A stretch of 64,000 bases of DNA, taken from positions 25,476,389 through 25,540,388 of the forward strand of contig NC_081145.1 in NCBI RefSeq assembly GCF_958295425.1, written 5' to 3'. Made by a program: the position numbers and the translations under genes. Numbering within the stretch: position 1 is the first letter of the stretch; every line of letters begins with the position of its first letter. Shown here one piece after another: positions 31,035-41,799 of the stretch. This DNA is from Solea solea (lineage: Eukaryota; Chordata; Actinopteri; Pleuronectiformes; Soleidae). The notes beneath the pieces were generated by a model that worked only from the letters and a program-made list of their open reading frames with translations, ran no database searches and was not told the origin of the DNA.

Positions 31035-31335
31035 CGCTGTGATGCATATTCATATCCACATGCGAGTCATTAGGGACATGTTTTATTAGTCGACCCACCA
31101 ATCTATCATTTATCTGTGCATCCATCTCCCTCCATCCATCCCTCCATCATTCCTCTGGCTTGAATAAATAGTAATTACGGCAAGGCCAGTGGAAGGATGC
31201 AGCCTCCGCCTGCTCTCAGCCAGATTGTAATGGGTTCATAAGCGCTGCTGATTGAATTGATTGCCACAGTTGGAGTCTGGCTGAGATGTACAATGGCTCG
31301 GAACATACGGAGCGGAGAACATTAATCAGCTCACA
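31035..31335. promoter_or_regulatory. candidate conserved non-coding element
   Basis: Low-repeat, balanced-composition block with dense regulatory-like words: gatgcatattcatatc, aatagtaattacggc, cagattgtaatgggttcata and attgaattgattgccacag. There is no open frame and no repeat similarity inside the window. It is bounded by simple sequence. It looks like a vertebrate enhancer CNE; conservation was not tested. Confidence 0.4.
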
Positions 31336-31620
31336 CTAACGGGGCAACAGGCTCCCGCTTTTTATTTCCAGGTACGGCCACAAATGTATACAGTAGGAGT
31401 CATGTGCCGACAAAGATGTCAGATTTCTTTGTTTTATTCCACATCTGTCGTGTCCACAATTCACGCGCACAATAAAAACAATCACCGTCAACACTTTTAC
31501 CAGGAAATTTGATTTATTGTCTTCAGCCTTACACATACACATCCACATATTGTCATAAACAGGAAGGAAAATGAGGCCACTTACCTTCATATATATACTG
31601 TATATATATATATATATTAA

Positions 31621-31728
31621 TATATAATTAGACAGAGGTTGTACATTGTTTCAGATTTAATTTACAAACAAACAAAATCAGACAAAGAAGAAAAAAAAAC
31701 ACTCTGAACTCTGCAAGTATTTACCTTC
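31621..31728 (-). repeat. right arm of the inverted repeat
   Basis: Reverse complement of 28724-28830: gacagaggttgtacattgtt, cagatttaatttacaaacaa, cactctgaactctgcaagta and tttaccttc. A SINE starts directly after it. Confidence 0.85.
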
Positions 31729-31729
31729 A

Positions 31730-31915
31730 CGACGGTGGATCAGTGGTAGAGCGGGTTGTCTTTCAACTGGAAGATTGTGGGTTTTATTCCCGGTTTATGC
31801 CAACACCTAATCTGTGATGGCTGAGATAAAAAATGTGCTGTGTGAATGAATGGGTGAATGGTAGTGGCAAAACATCAATACTAAGAAGGGCTTTATAAAT
31901 ATAGATTATCACTGT
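31730..31915 (+). repeat. tRNA-derived SINE
   Basis: Box A-like tggatcagtggtagagcggg and box B-like gggttttattcccgg lie about 33 bp apart, as in a tRNA promoter. The body is gtgtgaatgaatgggtgaat, then aagggctttataaatatag. Related body sequence occurs at 39847 and 40930. Confidence 0.65.
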
Positions 31916-32019
31916 ATGAACATAGTATTTATATGTGCGCTGTTGTTTTTTATATTCTTTATTGTGTCGTACAATATTATGACATCCTGACACAACTCTA
32001 TTCTAATTGTTGTTGACTA

Positions 32020-32642
32020 GATTGGAGAACAAGAAGAAAACATGAGGAGAACAAGAGGAAAACCAGAGGAGAACATGAGGGTAACCTGAGGTTAACATGA
32101 AGAAAACATGAGAACAAGAGGAAAACATGAGAACATGAGGATAACCTGAGGAGAACATGAGGGTAACCTGAGGTTAACATGAAGAAAACATGAGAACAAG
32201 AGGAAAACATGAGAACATGAGGATAACCTGAGGAAAACCTGAGGAGAACATGAGGAAAACCTGAGGAGAACATGAAGAAAACCTGAGGAGAACATGAAGA
32301 AAACCTGAGGAAAACCAGAGGAGAACATGAGGAGAACATGAGGAAAACATGAGGAAAACCTGAGGAGAACATGAAGAAAACATGAGGAGAACATTGAGGA
32401 AAACATGAGGAGAACATGAGGAAAACATGAGGAAAACCTGAGGAGAACATGAAGAAAACCTGAGGAGAACCTGAGGAGAACACAAGGAAAACAGGAGGAG
32501 AACATGAAGAAAAGGGAGGAGAACATGAAGAAAACAGGAGGAGAACACGAGGACATCAGGAGGAGAACATGAAGAAAACCTGAGGAGAACATGAAGAAAA
32601 CATGAGGAGAACATGAAGAAAACATGAGGAGAACCTGAGGAA
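32020..32642 (+). repeat. minisatellite, 10-11-bp units, about 620 bp
   Basis: Purine-rich units such as gaggagaacat, gaagaaaacct and gaggaaaacct repeat about 55 times. Because the unit length is not a multiple of 3, all three minus frames stay open and give Met/Phe/Ser/Cys-rich pseudo-proteins of 146-193 residues. They are not genes. Confidence 0.9.
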
Positions 32643-32939
32643 TTAAAGCCGTGTGGTTTGATACAAAAGGCACATTCAGGTTTTTAGGCTCAGTTTGACT
32701 TTTGTTTGTGAACGTGTTTCCGTCTGATGGGAGCTGATTATAATTGTTTGCTGTAGCCGCAGTGAGGGATGCTGGGAAAAAAAGGTGTGGGGGGGTGAGT
32801 TTGAGCTGATGTGTGTGCGTGACTCAGTGAGGTAGACTGTGACTTGTTGTCAAGAATGTGAATTTACAACAACAAAATCACTAGTCTTCCACAACGTGTC
32901 ACACTTTAACTGGACCATGTGTTCTCATACTTCATCATT
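32643..32939. other. short unique stretch
   Basis: No exon or repeat recognised. It contains a short G run at 32788-32795. Confidence 0.5.
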
Positions 32940-33100
32940 AATAATCGACATGAATCGATTCATGTATTCATGTCTTCAAATGTCTCGTTTTGCCCACAAC
33001 CCAAACAATTCAGGGTTTTAAATGATTTCTTTGTGATTTGGAGGAAAGAAAAAGCTGAAAATATTCACATTTAATAATTTTAATAATGGTCGATAATGAA
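32940..33100 (+). repeat. 'gattaatcg' repeat, diverged copy
   Basis: gacatgaatcgattcatgta, caaatgtctcgttttgccca, gatttctttgtgatttggag and aaaatattcacatttaataa are in the family order. Confidence 0.5.
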
Positions 33101-33714
33101 AAGCAGATGGTTACCCCGTTGTTATTGTTTTGCGTGATATTTGACCTCTGAACTCTCGTTTTGTCTGTTGAGAAACGGCAAATTTGATTTGATTTGAGAG
33201 AGAAATACAATGTGCAGCCGTCGTGATTTTGGTCTTTTTCCATTTTACAAAATAAAAACAAGGGAAAGCTCTCACAGAAGAGCACAATCCTCCACCAATG
33301 CTGGGTTTTCTCTCAGTGTCAAGACAAAAAAATAAAGAATTCCAACCATTTCTTCTGTTAACCATAACCTGCAGACTTTAGATGAAATAGTTCATGATAG
33401 AAACATGAAATATGATTTTTTTTCAATTGGATCGAGAGTAACATCATTGATTTAAAAAGTGTAAATCTCCTTAATAATAATAATACTAAATGTATAATTG
33501 TGTCTTTTGATGCAGGAGTTCAATAATAAACCTGTGGGGAAAAGAAGGTAGATTAAAATATTAATATAATAGAAGAAAAACACGCTTAATGCTAATCCCA
33601 CAAAACAACGTCACAACCTACTCGACGCTGTGTAACGACAGATGTTTGCATTTTATTATATTATCACGTTATCACGTTACATGAATCACAATTACTTCAT
33701 ACTTCAAGACACAC

Positions 33715-33930
33715 GTGCGCACACACACACGTGCACACACACACGTGCACACACACACACACACAGTGGATTTGCATGTGTGGAAACAACAGACCACAGG
33801 AGACATGAAGAGACCTTGATGAGTTAATTTAGAGGAGCGACCCTGCTGCTGCTGCTGAAGAGCACACACACACACACATATATCTTATATATATATATAT
33901 GTGGTATAACCATACACACACACACACACA
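33715..33930 (+). repeat. CA/ACGTGC/TA compound microsatellites
   Basis: cacacgtgcacac units (33711-33765), CA (33863-33877), TA (33881-33900) and CA (33914-33932). Confidence 0.9.
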
Positions 33931-34034
33931 CAGGGGGAGAGAGATGGAGCTGAGCATCTGTTTTATTAACAGACGAGGGAAAGGACACAAGTTTAATCTC
34001 CTGGAATTGGTTCTGTAAAGCTCTGCCAATAAAG

Positions 34035-34200
34035 TTGGATCATCACAGGATAAAGAGAAGGACAGGACAGGAAAGGAAAGGATAGGACAAGAAAGGAAAG
34101 GTCAGGACAGAGGAGGGAAGGAAAGGAACGAATGAAAGAAAAGGAAATAAAAGGCAAGAAGGAAATGGAAGGAAGAGAAAGTAAAGGAAAAGGGAAATGT
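34035..34200 (+). repeat. purine-rich (GGAAA/GGACA)n tract
   Basis: Repeated aggacaggac and ggaaaggaaagg units over about 165 bp. The minus strand gives a spurious Ser/Phe/Pro-rich frame. Confidence 0.8.
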
Positions 34201-34805
34201 GGACAAGCAAAGATGAGCATTATGATCAAATGTAAAAATGAAACACTATAAAACTATAGAGGTTGTAAAAAAGGAAAGGGAAATGTGACGTGTGTGTGTG
34301 TGTGTGTGTGTTGTGACAGAAGATCAGGAACAGAAGAGGAAAAGAATTGAAAGAAAATGAAGGAAAAGCGAATGTGGAGAAACATCAAACATGGAGAAAC
34401 CTGCAGTTTCCTGTGCTGTTGTTGTCGTGTTTGTAAATGAATGATAATGTCTTGTTACAGCGTCTGTGCTCCTTCCTGTTTCCTGTTAATATCACCATGG
34501 TAACAGCCTCCCTGACCTCTCTGCTCTTCTTCTGTTTCTTTGTTTAATATTTAATGCAGCGTAAACGCTCCATGCACTGACCCAGCACCTCGTTACAGGC
34601 CCACACCACAGGGAGCATTCATCATTCTTTATGCACCTTTATATTTACTTTGTTGATGTTTGACGTCTTTTTTTTAAGCTCCGCTGAATCTCTGCTCTTT
34701 GATTTCACTCAACAACACGGGAAACATGTGACTTTTCATGTTTGATGGCAGCCATTTTGTTCAGGCAGAGTTTGTTTTTTTAAACCTTGACGAGAAGATC
34801 AATGT

Positions 34806-35025
34806 GTGGTCCACACACACACACACTGGTTTCCATGACATCAGAGGACATTACATTGACTTACATTCATTCCCTGGAGACTTACTCTAACCTTAACCAT
34901 AACTACTACTGACCTAATATTAACTTTAAATCATGTCTTTGACCTTTTTGTCCCCATAAGGAAGACAAGTCCCCATAATGTGACAGGTTTAGGTCCCCAC
35001 AACATAAGGAATACCAGGTACACAC
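34806..35025 (+). repeat. 'gtccccataa' dispersed repeat, copy 1
   Basis: ggtttccatgacatcagagg, cattgacttacattcattcc, taaccttaaccataactact, gacaagtccccataa and taggtccccacaacat. The same order recurs at 35150-35395 and partly at 35400-35580. Confidence 0.7.
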
Positions 35026-35149
35026 ACACATGTTTGTGCTTCAGTCATAGTGAGGACCCTTATAGACATAATGCATTCCCTCAGCCCTTAACCTTTATAT
35101 GATTTTTTATTTTTTTTTGTCCTCACAAAGCCACACATGCAAGAACACA

Positions 35150-35395
35150 TACACACACAGTTTGGTTTCCATGACTTCAGAGGACATTTCATTGACTTGG
35201 AGACTTACTCTAACCTTAACCATAACTAGTACTGGCCTAATCTTAACCTAAGCCTAATCCTAATGTCTTCACCTTACAATGTAATCATTCATGTTATGGG
35301 GTTACTTGCTTTTTGTCCCCATAAGAAAGACAAGTCCCCATAACTTGACTGTGTTAAACAGGTCCCCAAAACATGAGCGATACCTGAAACACACA
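35150..35395 (+). repeat. 'gtccccataa' dispersed repeat, copy 2
   Basis: ggtttccatgacttcagagg, gacttactctaaccttaacc, gacaagtccccataa and caggtccccaaaacatgag. It is a tandem neighbour of copy 1, about 340 bp away. Confidence 0.7.
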
Positions 35396-35399
35396 CACA

Positions 35400-35580
35400 C
35401 ACTTGTTTTTATATCTTAGTGAGGACACCTCATGCAGATTATACATTCACTATTCCCTTAACCTTACCCCTTACGCTTACCTTAACCTTGGCCATCACAA
35501 CTAAGTGTCTTACCCTAACCCTAAAAAAGGTCTTAACCCTGAAAAAACCCTTTAAATTTGTGGACCTCACAAAGATGTAA
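35400..35580 (+). repeat. 'gtccccataa' repeat, partial copy 3
   Basis: Keeps the taacctta/taaccctaa portion and the CA tract (35594-35607 follows) but lacks the tccccata block. Confidence 0.5.
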
Positions 35581-35751
35581 CTACGAGTGTGCACACACAC
35601 ACACACGCACACAGTGGTGCCCTGCTTTCTGGTCTCAACAAAGGTCTGTGACACGGTGACATTTGAAAGTAGATGAAATGACCGTCAGGGTCGGGGAGTG
35701 CTGTGCTCCATGTGATACTGCTGCAGGATAAGAGCTCTTAAGACCTGAAAG

Positions 35752-35754
<3 letters not shown>

Positions 35755-35788
<34 letters not shown>
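35755..35788 (+). repeat. (CA)n microsatellite
   Basis: About 17 CA units, next to a unique-looking block. Confidence 0.92.
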
Positions 35789-35789
<1 letters not shown>

Positions 35790-35794
35790 GCTTG

Positions 35795-35945
35795 AATACC
35801 TCTCTATTCATATGCTGCCTGCTCTCTGCTTTCAGCTCCTCATTGGGCTTGAGTCAATACGAGACCCAATCAAACCCCGGGGTCTGAAGCCCATTAAGGA
35901 GCAGGACTCTGGGCTGCTGAGCTGTTAAATGTATAAATCTAAAAT
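35795..35945. promoter_or_regulatory. candidate conserved non-coding element
   Basis: tctattcatatgctgcctgc, agctcctcattgggcttgag, agacccaatcaaacc and agcccattaaggagcaggac: non-repetitive and with homeodomain-like CATTA/CAAT words. There is no coding frame. Confidence 0.35.
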
Positions 35946-36128
35946 CTGTATATTATTATTATTATTATTATTATTATCACTACAGCTGGAAGGGAAAAAA
36001 AAAATTCACATTGCTTTCCTCCTGCCCCCTGGAATTAAATAACAAATGTGTCTTTTACCCATGACAAGGATGATTGATGTGTGAAATCACACAACAGAAT
36101 AAATGGATCGCTCTGGTTTGCATATTAA

Positions 36129-36130
<2 letters not shown>

Positions 36131-36162
<32 letters not shown>
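36131..36162 (+). repeat. (CA)n microsatellite
   Basis: About 16 CA units. Confidence 0.92.
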
Positions 36163-36165
<3 letters not shown>

Positions 36166-36410
36166 AGAGCAGAGGATTGTGGGAGGTGCAGCGTGGAAGA
36201 GGAACTCGCCCCAGCCGGTGTTTCACCAGCTTAAAAGCATGTGATTACAGTCAAATTACAGCTTTCTGCAAGAACAATGCTGTTTTTTCTCTCAAACACC
36301 AGCACACCAAAAAAAAAGTGGTAAATCCTCAAGTCCCATCTTTAATTGATTTTCACATGCGAGGCGCTAACCAGCTGAGGCTGTGCTGTGTCTGCGCCGC
36401 ACTTCCACAG

Positions 36411-36467
36411 ATCATTTGTCAGCCAAACAGTGTGTATAGCACTTCTTCTTCAATTGATGAGCTTCCT
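36411..36467 (+). other. orphan exon-like segment, 19 codons
   Basis: 57 nt between an acceptor (ccgcacttccacag) and a good donor (CCT|GTAAGT), fully open, reading IICQPNSVYSTSSSIDELP in phase 0/0. No partner exon was found, and the family is not recognised. It could equally be part of a conserved non-coding block (36340-36480). Confidence 0.2.
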
Positions 36468-36562
36468 GTAAGTGCCATCTTTCTTTCTTTTTTTTTAATC
36501 GCAGTCTGTCATTATTCCATACTCTTTATACCACTAATCCTACGTTGCCTGATATTTATTTA

Positions 36563-36645
36563 ATTCAGCACAATAAGTGGACCCCGCCTACCTGTGCACA
36601 CCCTCTTCACAACAAGTTTGAGGGACCGTCCACACGGACACGCAA
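36563..36645 (+). repeat. left arm of an 83-bp inverted repeat
   Basis: attcagcacaataagtggac, cacctcttc-type blocks ctgtgcacaccctcttcaca and gagggaccgtccacacggac are inverted at 39110-39188, about 2.5 kb away. Similarity stops sharply at both inner ends. Confidence 0.8.
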
Positions 36646-36984
36646 GAAGACCCGGTTGGAACAAGGGCCTTTCTGCATGGAGTCTGCATGTTCTTCCCGT
36701 GTGTGCACGCCCCTTTCAGACATCTCCCTCCAATCATCATGCAGAAGCTCCAGCGTCTACGCCCCGCCCACTGCTCCGCTCACTCCCAGAGAAGCCGAGC
36801 TTCCGTGGAAGTGACGACTTTGACTTAATTTGTCCAAATCAGCACCGAGCCTCACCGCAGTGAAAAAAAACAAAAAAACAATTCTGTGTCGTCACAAGTC
36901 GAACAAGTGGTGTTAATGCGGAAGCTGCTACGGGAATACGGAAATAACATAAGGCGAATCCGTCATTTGTGATAAACAGCTGAT

Positions 36985-37112
36985 TCTGACAGCCTGTAAA
37001 CGAGGTGATCTCACCAGGGTGTGACCCCCGCCTATCACCCCATGTCAGCTGAGTTTGGCACAGCACCCTCTTGTGGAGGATAAGTGGTAGAAAATAGATG
37101 GATGGACAAAGC
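36985..37112 (+). repeat. SINE 3' fragment (same family as 62946-63312)
   Basis: gtgacccccgcctatcaccc, catgtcagctgagtttggca and gaggataagtggtagaaaat followed by agatggatgg form the 3' body and tail of the tRNA-derived SINE that is complete near 63 kb. Confidence 0.65.
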
Positions 37113-37589
37113 AAGCAAACACTAACCGTGAGAGATACGTGGTTCCCCAAGTTTTCCCCCGCTGAAATCAGACAAAGTAATTATTATTATTATTTTGTTC
37201 CAGACGGACAGCGACTCCAAGCCCTTGACAACTTTTGTCAAAACTCAGTAGCCAATCAGCAGGCAGCTTTCTAAGGCCCCGCCCATGGACAGAACTGCAA
37301 AGGCTCCAATGTTTTGAACATTTGGACAGTTGTTGGACAGTAATTCTTTGAGGGAGTACGGGAGTATGTACAAATAACTGGGCCTGAAATGAGCAGTTAT
37401 TTTCATGCTCGACCTCGGCGACAAAATCCTGCAGCAGCAGCAGCAGCAGCAGCGGGGGAGCAGAGTGTTGTCGTAATCTGGAGCTACATCTCTACTGCTT
37501 CTCATTTCTGACTATTTTCTCTCTCTCTTGACGCGAACGTCACAGGTCGTTCAGTTCCACCTCCACGTCGCACCGTAATGCACTTCCCA

Positions 37590-38065
37590 TTTCTCTCTCT
37601 TTATCACCAGACGCCGCTGTCAGCGGCAACAAAACACAAGAGTGACATCTGCTTTCACTGACCCGCGCCGTCGCCAAGTTTAAGTTACAGCAGCCATTGA
37701 CTCTCTCCACGAGGCACTGGCTGCCCGGGCCGACTCGCACACAATGCCAGAGGCAAACGGTGCGACGGGCATTGTCCAGGTCACAGCGCTGGTCAGGAGA
37801 GTGACAGCATACAGCCAACTATGAGCTCATTAGAGCAGCACTCTCTCCTCTCTCCTCTCTCTCTCTCTCTGTTCCTTCCTTCCTCTCTCTCCCTCTAGGT
37901 GTACCCTTCTCGGTACTCATTAATGTCCAAGTATTGGCCACTGAGTTACAGGTATTAGCTGAAGAACATTGGAGATCAGCCTGCTTAAAGCCCCATGAAC
38001 CCCCCACACATGATCACACTCTGAATGACACATTAGGAATTAGCTCCACATCCAGCCTGCTTCTA
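37590..38065. promoter_or_regulatory. candidate conserved block, includes a minus-strand open segment
   Basis: GC-richer than its surroundings and non-repetitive apart from a CT run (37837-37900). It includes atgagctcattagagcagca, gtactcattaatgtccaagt and attaggaattagctccacat. Inside, 37663-37788 on the minus strand is an open 126-nt segment bounded by splice-like AG and GT and encoding a Cys-rich peptide (6 Cys in 42 residues). Confidence 0.35.
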
Positions 38066-38069
38066 ATTT

Positions 38070-38620
38070 TCACATTAAAAAAAAAAGCATATTAGGAAAT
38101 AATGGGCTCCCCGTCGCTGGCGTAACTCCCCCGGCTCCAGTTTCCTCTCAGGAGGACTCGCGGAGGTTCAGCGCTCAGAAGCAAAGCGTGGACGGGTGAG
38201 AGAGTCCGACAATTACGGGCCGCACAGTCGCTGAATAGTTCCGTGTCATTAGAGGAGGCTCAGTTCTGCTCCTCACTCTGGGATGAAGGTCCTTTCACTC
38301 AGAGGCAAAGGAGGGAAGACGGCGTCGCTCACAATGAAGCTGACATTGTGTTCAAGGAGAGCCGGGCTTTCATTTGTGCTCTGCTAATGTTCAATATTAG
38401 ACCATTGTTCAATTAGGTTGTCAAGGCCAGTTAGTGGAAGGTAAAAAGAGGAGGAGGAGGAGGAGGAGCAGGAGGAGGAGGAGGAGGAGAGGTCCTTTTA
38501 TCATGTACCATCATTCACTGTGAATAATTTCCCCTCCACGTATGGTAAGCTAATCAAATCATTAACCGCTCGCACATGAGGATGAATTCAAATCAGTTAA
38601 GATTTCATGTTAATGACATG
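38070..38620. promoter_or_regulatory. candidate conserved non-coding elements
   Basis: Non-repetitive stretches gacaattacgggccgcacag, gttcaattaggttgtcaagg, gtaagctaatcaaatcatta and agatttcatgttaatgacat carry TAAT cores. A (gga)n run interrupts at 38451-38490. No open frame with splice support. Confidence 0.4.
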
Positions 38621-38621
38621 T

Positions 38622-38787
<166 letters not shown>

Positions 38788-39109
38788 CCGAGGCTTCCCG
38801 GGATTCAACGTACGTTTTTTCCCAGAAGAGAGACGGCGATTTCTTTCAGTCTTTTCCATGAAACATAGTCATATCAAGACCAAAAAACAAAACAAAAATC
38901 TTTGCACATCCTCTTCTTAGGACAGGAGAATTAAGAGAAAAGAGAAAATCAAGTACAAACGAGACTCTGTGTCTGAGATATTCCTGCGAGTTCACTGAGT
39001 CGCGACGACGTTTCACACACAGCAGCAGAAACTGTGGAAACTGTAAAACCTGATTCTGAAAAAAAAACATATTTTGCTCAGAAAGCTTTTTTAAAAGTGC
39101 TACGATCAC

Positions 39110-39188
39110 GTGTTCGTGTGGACGGTCCCTCAGGCTGGTTGTGAAGAGGGTGTGCACAGGTGGGCGGGGTCACTTATGGCGCTGAATT
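39110..39188 (-). repeat. right arm of the inverted repeat
   Basis: Reverse complement of 36563-36645 with a few changes: tcgtgtggacggtccctcag, gttgtgaagagggtgtgcac and cttatggcgctgaatt. Confidence 0.8.
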
Positions 39189-39846
39189 AAAGAAATAATC
39201 AAAGGAACTTTGAAATCAGCAGTTCTAAGAGAGCTACCAAATCCTGGGTGTGAAGTGGAATACTCACGGTCTATGAAAGTAAACCAGAAACTGAAGAAAT
39301 GAAATGATCTTCACCTCTCGTCCCCTCGCTGTCCACTGTCCGTCTCACTGTCCTCTTATTCCATCCTCTCTGCTGGGACTGTCACCAACAGCCCTGTGAC
39401 AGCAGATAATGAATGAATGTATAACGTGTAAAAGTAAGTAGTTGATAAGTAGAAGCTGTTAAGTGTTAGAGGTTTTACTGTGATGCAGATCACACGACCT
39501 CAGCTGAGGAGGAGGAGGAGGAGGAGGAGGTCTCTAATGTGTCCTGAACCACTCGTGTCTGAATGTGGTTTCTGTGGTCAGACCTGAGGACACGTTCAGG
39601 ACAGACTGTTGTTGTCCACAGTCTCTTCCTGTCCCCAAAAATAGCCAGTGAAAGATTTTAGAACTTCAGGTCGACCGTGTCAGCGTGTGCTGCTACGACA
39701 TGTAACACAGACCGATACATATTTGGTGTAAAGTCTTAAAGTCTTAAAGTAGATGACATTTACTGGACTTAAGTATCAAACATTTTTCATTTTCTGATAT
39801 AAAATGAACTTAAGTTTTGGAAGTAAAAGTATTACAAAAGTGAGCC

Positions 39847-39950
39847 ATGGTGGATCAGTGGTGTGTCCTTGAGCAAAGACACTTAACCCCAGCGTGTGAA
39901 TGGGTGAAAACAGTTTATCAAGACTATAGAAGCTCTATGTAAATACAGAC
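39847..39950 (+). repeat. SINE, internally deleted copy
   Basis: ccatggtggatcagtggtgt, gacacttaaccccagcgtgt and gaatgggtgaaaac, then gaagctctatgtaaatacag. It is related to 31730-31915 with the box B region missing. Confidence 0.55.
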
Positions 39951-40860
39951 CATAATACCAACTCTTCTTCTGATGTAACGCGTAACAAAGAGAGTTAGAG
40001 GAAAGACAGATACGTGAATGCTGTACTTCAGTACAGTTACAAAGTATTTGTACTCTGTTACATTTACAACACTGTAAATAATACATCTTCTACATACAGT
40101 CTGTGACCTTTGACCCTTTTGAGTTTTCAAAATGAAAGCAGTGGATTTTCTGTCTTCAAGACACAAATTAAATCAGAATAACATATTCTTCTGTTTAAAG
40201 GAATGTCACTGAATTATAGAATCAACCTTGATGATTTTAAGGTTTTCTCTTTTTCAAAGAGAGAGAAAATACATTTTTAACAAAAGCTTCCCAGTGTCTG
40301 AATTTAACAAGCACAGAAAGTCAGAAGCCGCAGCAGTGGCCACTAAATAAATGTCTAATGTCTCATCGCTGAGGCGAGGTCGACTCGCCCGCAGCTGCGT
40401 CTCGTAAAAAACCCAAATTCCAAAAGGTCAAAGTGGACAAATGAGCTTCAGGGACAGATGGACGGATGGACGGATTCATTTCTTCTTCTTTTTCCCTGTC
40501 TTTTTTTCCCTGATCTCTTTTTCTTTGCAGACATTCCTCTGTATTTATTATTCTCTTTTGTCCTCCTTTCTCTACTTGTCTTTCCACTCATCCCCTAGTT
40601 TATCCTCCTCTCTTTAGTCCCCCCCCCCCGTCCTCACATCATCTCTCACACTGTCCTTCTTCACACCCTCACCCTCTCACCTCATCCCCACTTCCTGTCC
40701 TCCCACCTCCACCTGCTCGTATCGATCGAGCCGCGGGCGAGGGAAGCGAGGGATAATGATGACCGCCGAGCGGAAAGCGCGCAGAGACAGACGCAGCCAC
40801 TTCCTGCACAGCATGGTGGTCATTTCTGGGTCATTTATCTAACACCCCCTCATCTATACA

Positions 40861-40879
40861 CCCCCCCCCCCCCCCCCTC
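40861..40879 (+). repeat. poly(C) tract
   Basis: A C run broken only near its edges. A shorter C run lies at 40620-40629. Confidence 0.85.
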
Positions 40880-40929
40880 ACCCCTTCACTCCCTCACTTC
40901 ATCTGTCACTCTCTTGTATGACATGATAT

Positions 40930-41110
40930 TTCACTACAAATGGTCTATATTGTGCCTTTCTATAGTCGAAGCTGCTTCACACTACAGTTTTCCCATTCAC
41001 CCATTCACTCAAGCATTCATGTGCAGCACACAGCTTTCATACCCACGAATGTGGACTATCAGAGCAGGGAATTGAACCCTTGACCTTCTGGTTGATTTCT
41101 AACGTCAAAC
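40930..41110 (-). repeat. tRNA-derived SINE, minus copy
   Basis: On the minus strand, ccagaaggtcaagggttcaa (box B ggttcaattcc), cctgctctgatagtccacat, gagtgaatgggtgaatggga and gactatagaaaggcacaata. Box A is truncated. Its body is shared with 31730 and 39847. Confidence 0.6.
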
Positions 41111-41799
41111 AGGACGGGGCATGGTCAGCCTGGAAAATTGTCAAGATCAAATAAATTGGCAATAAAATATAATATGAAATAATAGAGAATATGAAGGTAT
41201 GTAAGATAATTATGTTTCCCTTTTATAGCCAAAAAAAAGCTCTTAAAATGGTGTTTTAACAGTTTAGAATAAAGGAAAAAAATACCTTGCGTGTTCAATT
41301 TTAAATTTGTAAAGAGTATAAAACATATTTAAAATAAAAAAATTTAGTTTTTTTTCTCAATGACAAAACATATTTTAAAACAACAGGGCCAAAAAATGAA
41401 AACTATGTATGCTGAGGCGTTCATATAGAAACTTTCCTCTCGTCTCGTTCTCCCTCTCATTTCCTGCTGACCTTCAGAAGCTCTCTAAATACCACACAGG
41501 GCTGCAGACACAGAGACGACACACCATCAAGGGTCGCTGTCAGCTGATCATTAGCGCCGCTCTGTGCTTGACTTCAATTAGCCTGCGGCGACGCGACGAG
41601 AACATGCACTCACTCACTCACTCACTCACAGGTGGACCTCACAGCTCTCAGCTCACAGTTACACATTCTGCCGCTGCCTGCATGGCAACTGAAGGAGAAT
41701 CAGACAATGTCAGTTTTTAAATGAAGAAAATCGGACCTTAAATGTTATTTTGGCCCCCCAAAAAAATCATTATCTTCACAAAGCTTGACAGAAGCTACG

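Noticed and set aside
31730..31800. Possible functional tRNA gene
   Set aside because: Box A and B are recognisable, but the stems do not pair, box B is mutated (tttt for ttcg) and a SINE body follows.
32092..32673. Long minus-strand ORFs (161, 193 and 146 residues) rich in Phe, Ser and Cys
   Set aside because: All come from one 10-11-bp minisatellite that is open in every minus frame; there is no splice or codon evidence.
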